From positions 1 through 13,171 of the forward strand of contig CAJXXO010000041.1 in NCBI GenBank assembly GCA_913062655.1: DNA of 13,171 nucleotides, written 5' to 3'. Under the pieces are notes generated by a model. It did no database searches, was not told the origin of the DNA, and saw only the letters and a program-made list of their open reading frames with translations. This stretch comes from an uncultured Bacteroidota bacterium. Lineage in GTDB: Bacteria > Bacteroidota > Bacteroidia > Chitinophagales > S012-47. Each line of letters starts with the position of its first letter. Within the stretch, counting starts at the first letter, position 1. Of this stretch, positions 12,525 to 13,171 are shown in pieces. A program made the position numbers and the translations under genes.

Positions 12525-13171
12525 GTGTTAGCCGTCATTCACAGAAAGAGTAATCTCCTGTTCATCATACTGGCGGGCTTTTTCGTCACCAATGCACTGA
12601 TCGCTGAGTTCATCGGTATAAAGATCTTTTCCCTGGAAGGAACGCTGGGTTTTGGTCCGGTCTCCCTCTCCCTGTTTGGCTACTCACTATCGTTTAACCT
12701 CACTGCAGGGGTGCTGCTGTGGCCGGTGGTGTTTGTCATGACGGACATTATCAATGAATACTACGGTCGAAAAGGGGTGCGCATTCTCAGCTACCTGACC
12801 GTGGGATTGATTGCCTATGCTTACGTTATGATATATCTGGCGATCGGATTGGTGCCAGCCGATTTTTGGCCGGGCAGTTATGCCGCGCGAGGACTGGATG
12901 ATGCGCAATTGGCCTACCGGTTGATCTTTGGGCAGGGATTGGGGATCATCATTGGCTCATTGATCGCTTTCCTGATCGGGCAGTTTGTAGATGTGATGGT
13001 GTTTCACCGGATCAAACGCTGGACAGGGGAGAAGGGCGTGTGGGCACGGGCAACAGGCTCTACCTTGGTGTCACAATTCATTGACAGCTTTGTAGTATTG
13101 GCGGTAGCCTTCTATTTTGTTCCTATGTTTTCGCCCAACAGTGGGCAGCAGTGGCCCTATCAGCAAGTGCT
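12525..13171 (+). CDS. Queuosine precursor transporter, C-terminally cut by the window
   Basis: The frame is open to the window edge with 215 codons. No ATG exists near the N-terminus; GTG at 12525, 2 nt after the previous stop, gives VLAVIHRKSNLLFIILAGFF and is the best start. The protein is a multi-helix YhhQ/QPTR (VUT) family transporter that imports queuine/preQ-type bases for tRNA wobble modification. Family marks are MTDIINEYYGRKGVR after the second or third helix, AFLIGQFVDVMVFHRIKRWTG, and STLVSQFIDSFVVLAVAF. It ends in SPNSGQQWPYQQV at the window edge, so roughly the last helices are missing. Probably translated from the fbp operon message. Confidence 0.9.
   Translation, partial: MLAVIHRKSNLLFIILAGFFVTNALIAEFIGIKIFSLEGTLGFGPVSLSLFGYSLSFNLTAGVLLWPVVFVMTDIINEYYGRKGVRILSYLTVGLIAYAYVMIYLAIGLVPADFWPGSYAARGLDDAQLAYRLIFGQGLGIIIGSLIAFLIGQFVDVMVFHRIKRWTGEKGVWARATGSTLVSQFIDSFVVLAVAFYFVPMFSPNSGQQWPYQQV

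Noticed and set aside
1..13171. Defence island, mobile element, CRISPR array or biosynthetic cluster
   Set aside because: No transposase, integrase, direct-repeat array, toxin-antitoxin pair or carrier-protein gene is visible on either strand; most genes are core metabolism or conserved Bacteroidota families.

Overview
The window looks like an ordinary stretch of chromosome from a member of the Bacteroidota, most plausibly a Saprospiria- or Chitinophagia-like lineage; the exact placement is inference. The evidence is a choice-of-anchor L secreted protein, a DUF3822 gene directly upstream of rsmD and coaD, a NUDIX gene next to pyrE, several promoters of the Bacteroidota type (TTG, about 19-20 nt, TAnnTTTG), and little sign of Shine-Dalgarno sequences. 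GC content looks intermediate. I see no tRNA, rRNA, CRISPR array, insertion sequence, phage gene or integrase. Both ends of the window cut through genes.

Layout. 1-857 (minus) is the N-terminal part of a large secreted choice-of-anchor L protein with its own promoter. 929-1570 (minus) is pyrE, head to head with a NUDIX hydrolase gene (1578-2228, plus); only 7 nt separate the two start codons. The NUDIX gene converges, with a 4-nt stop overlap, on a minus-strand operon. In transcription order that operon is: an anchored pseudopilin-like unknown (4849-4124), DUF3822 (4070-3252), rsmD (3255-2704) and coaD (2707-2225). The last three are joined by two ATGA stop/start overlaps. A divergent plus-strand group follows: a PaaI-type hotdog thioesterase (4975-5436), a succinate-semialdehyde-type aldehyde dehydrogenase (5494-6861) and a small membrane-anchored acidic protein (6861-7328). 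This group converges, with one base between stops, on a monofunctional aspartate kinase (8589-7330).

The next block (minus) holds two small signal-peptide proteins (9142-8621 and 10254-9697) that look like diverged paralogues, with a GNAT acetyltransferase gene (9707-9258) between them. From 10347 to the right edge is a tight plus-strand operon: class I fructose-1,6-bisphosphatase, a four-helix membrane protein of unknown function, an isoprenylcysteine carboxyl methyltransferase-like membrane methyltransferase, and a queuosine precursor transporter cut by the window end.

Most genes are housekeeping: pyrimidine, CoA and aspartate-family amino acid synthesis, rRNA methylation, gluconeogenesis and tRNA modification. 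I found no convincing new defence, mobile or biosynthetic system. The points most worth a second look are regulatory or structural: predicted leaderless starts at pyrE and the thioesterase gene, the overlapping pyrE/NUDIX start region, an inverted repeat filling the gap between the aspartate kinase promoter and its start codon, the RsmD GPPY motif, and the two paralogous putative barrel proteins. No gap between genes exceeds about 130 bases.
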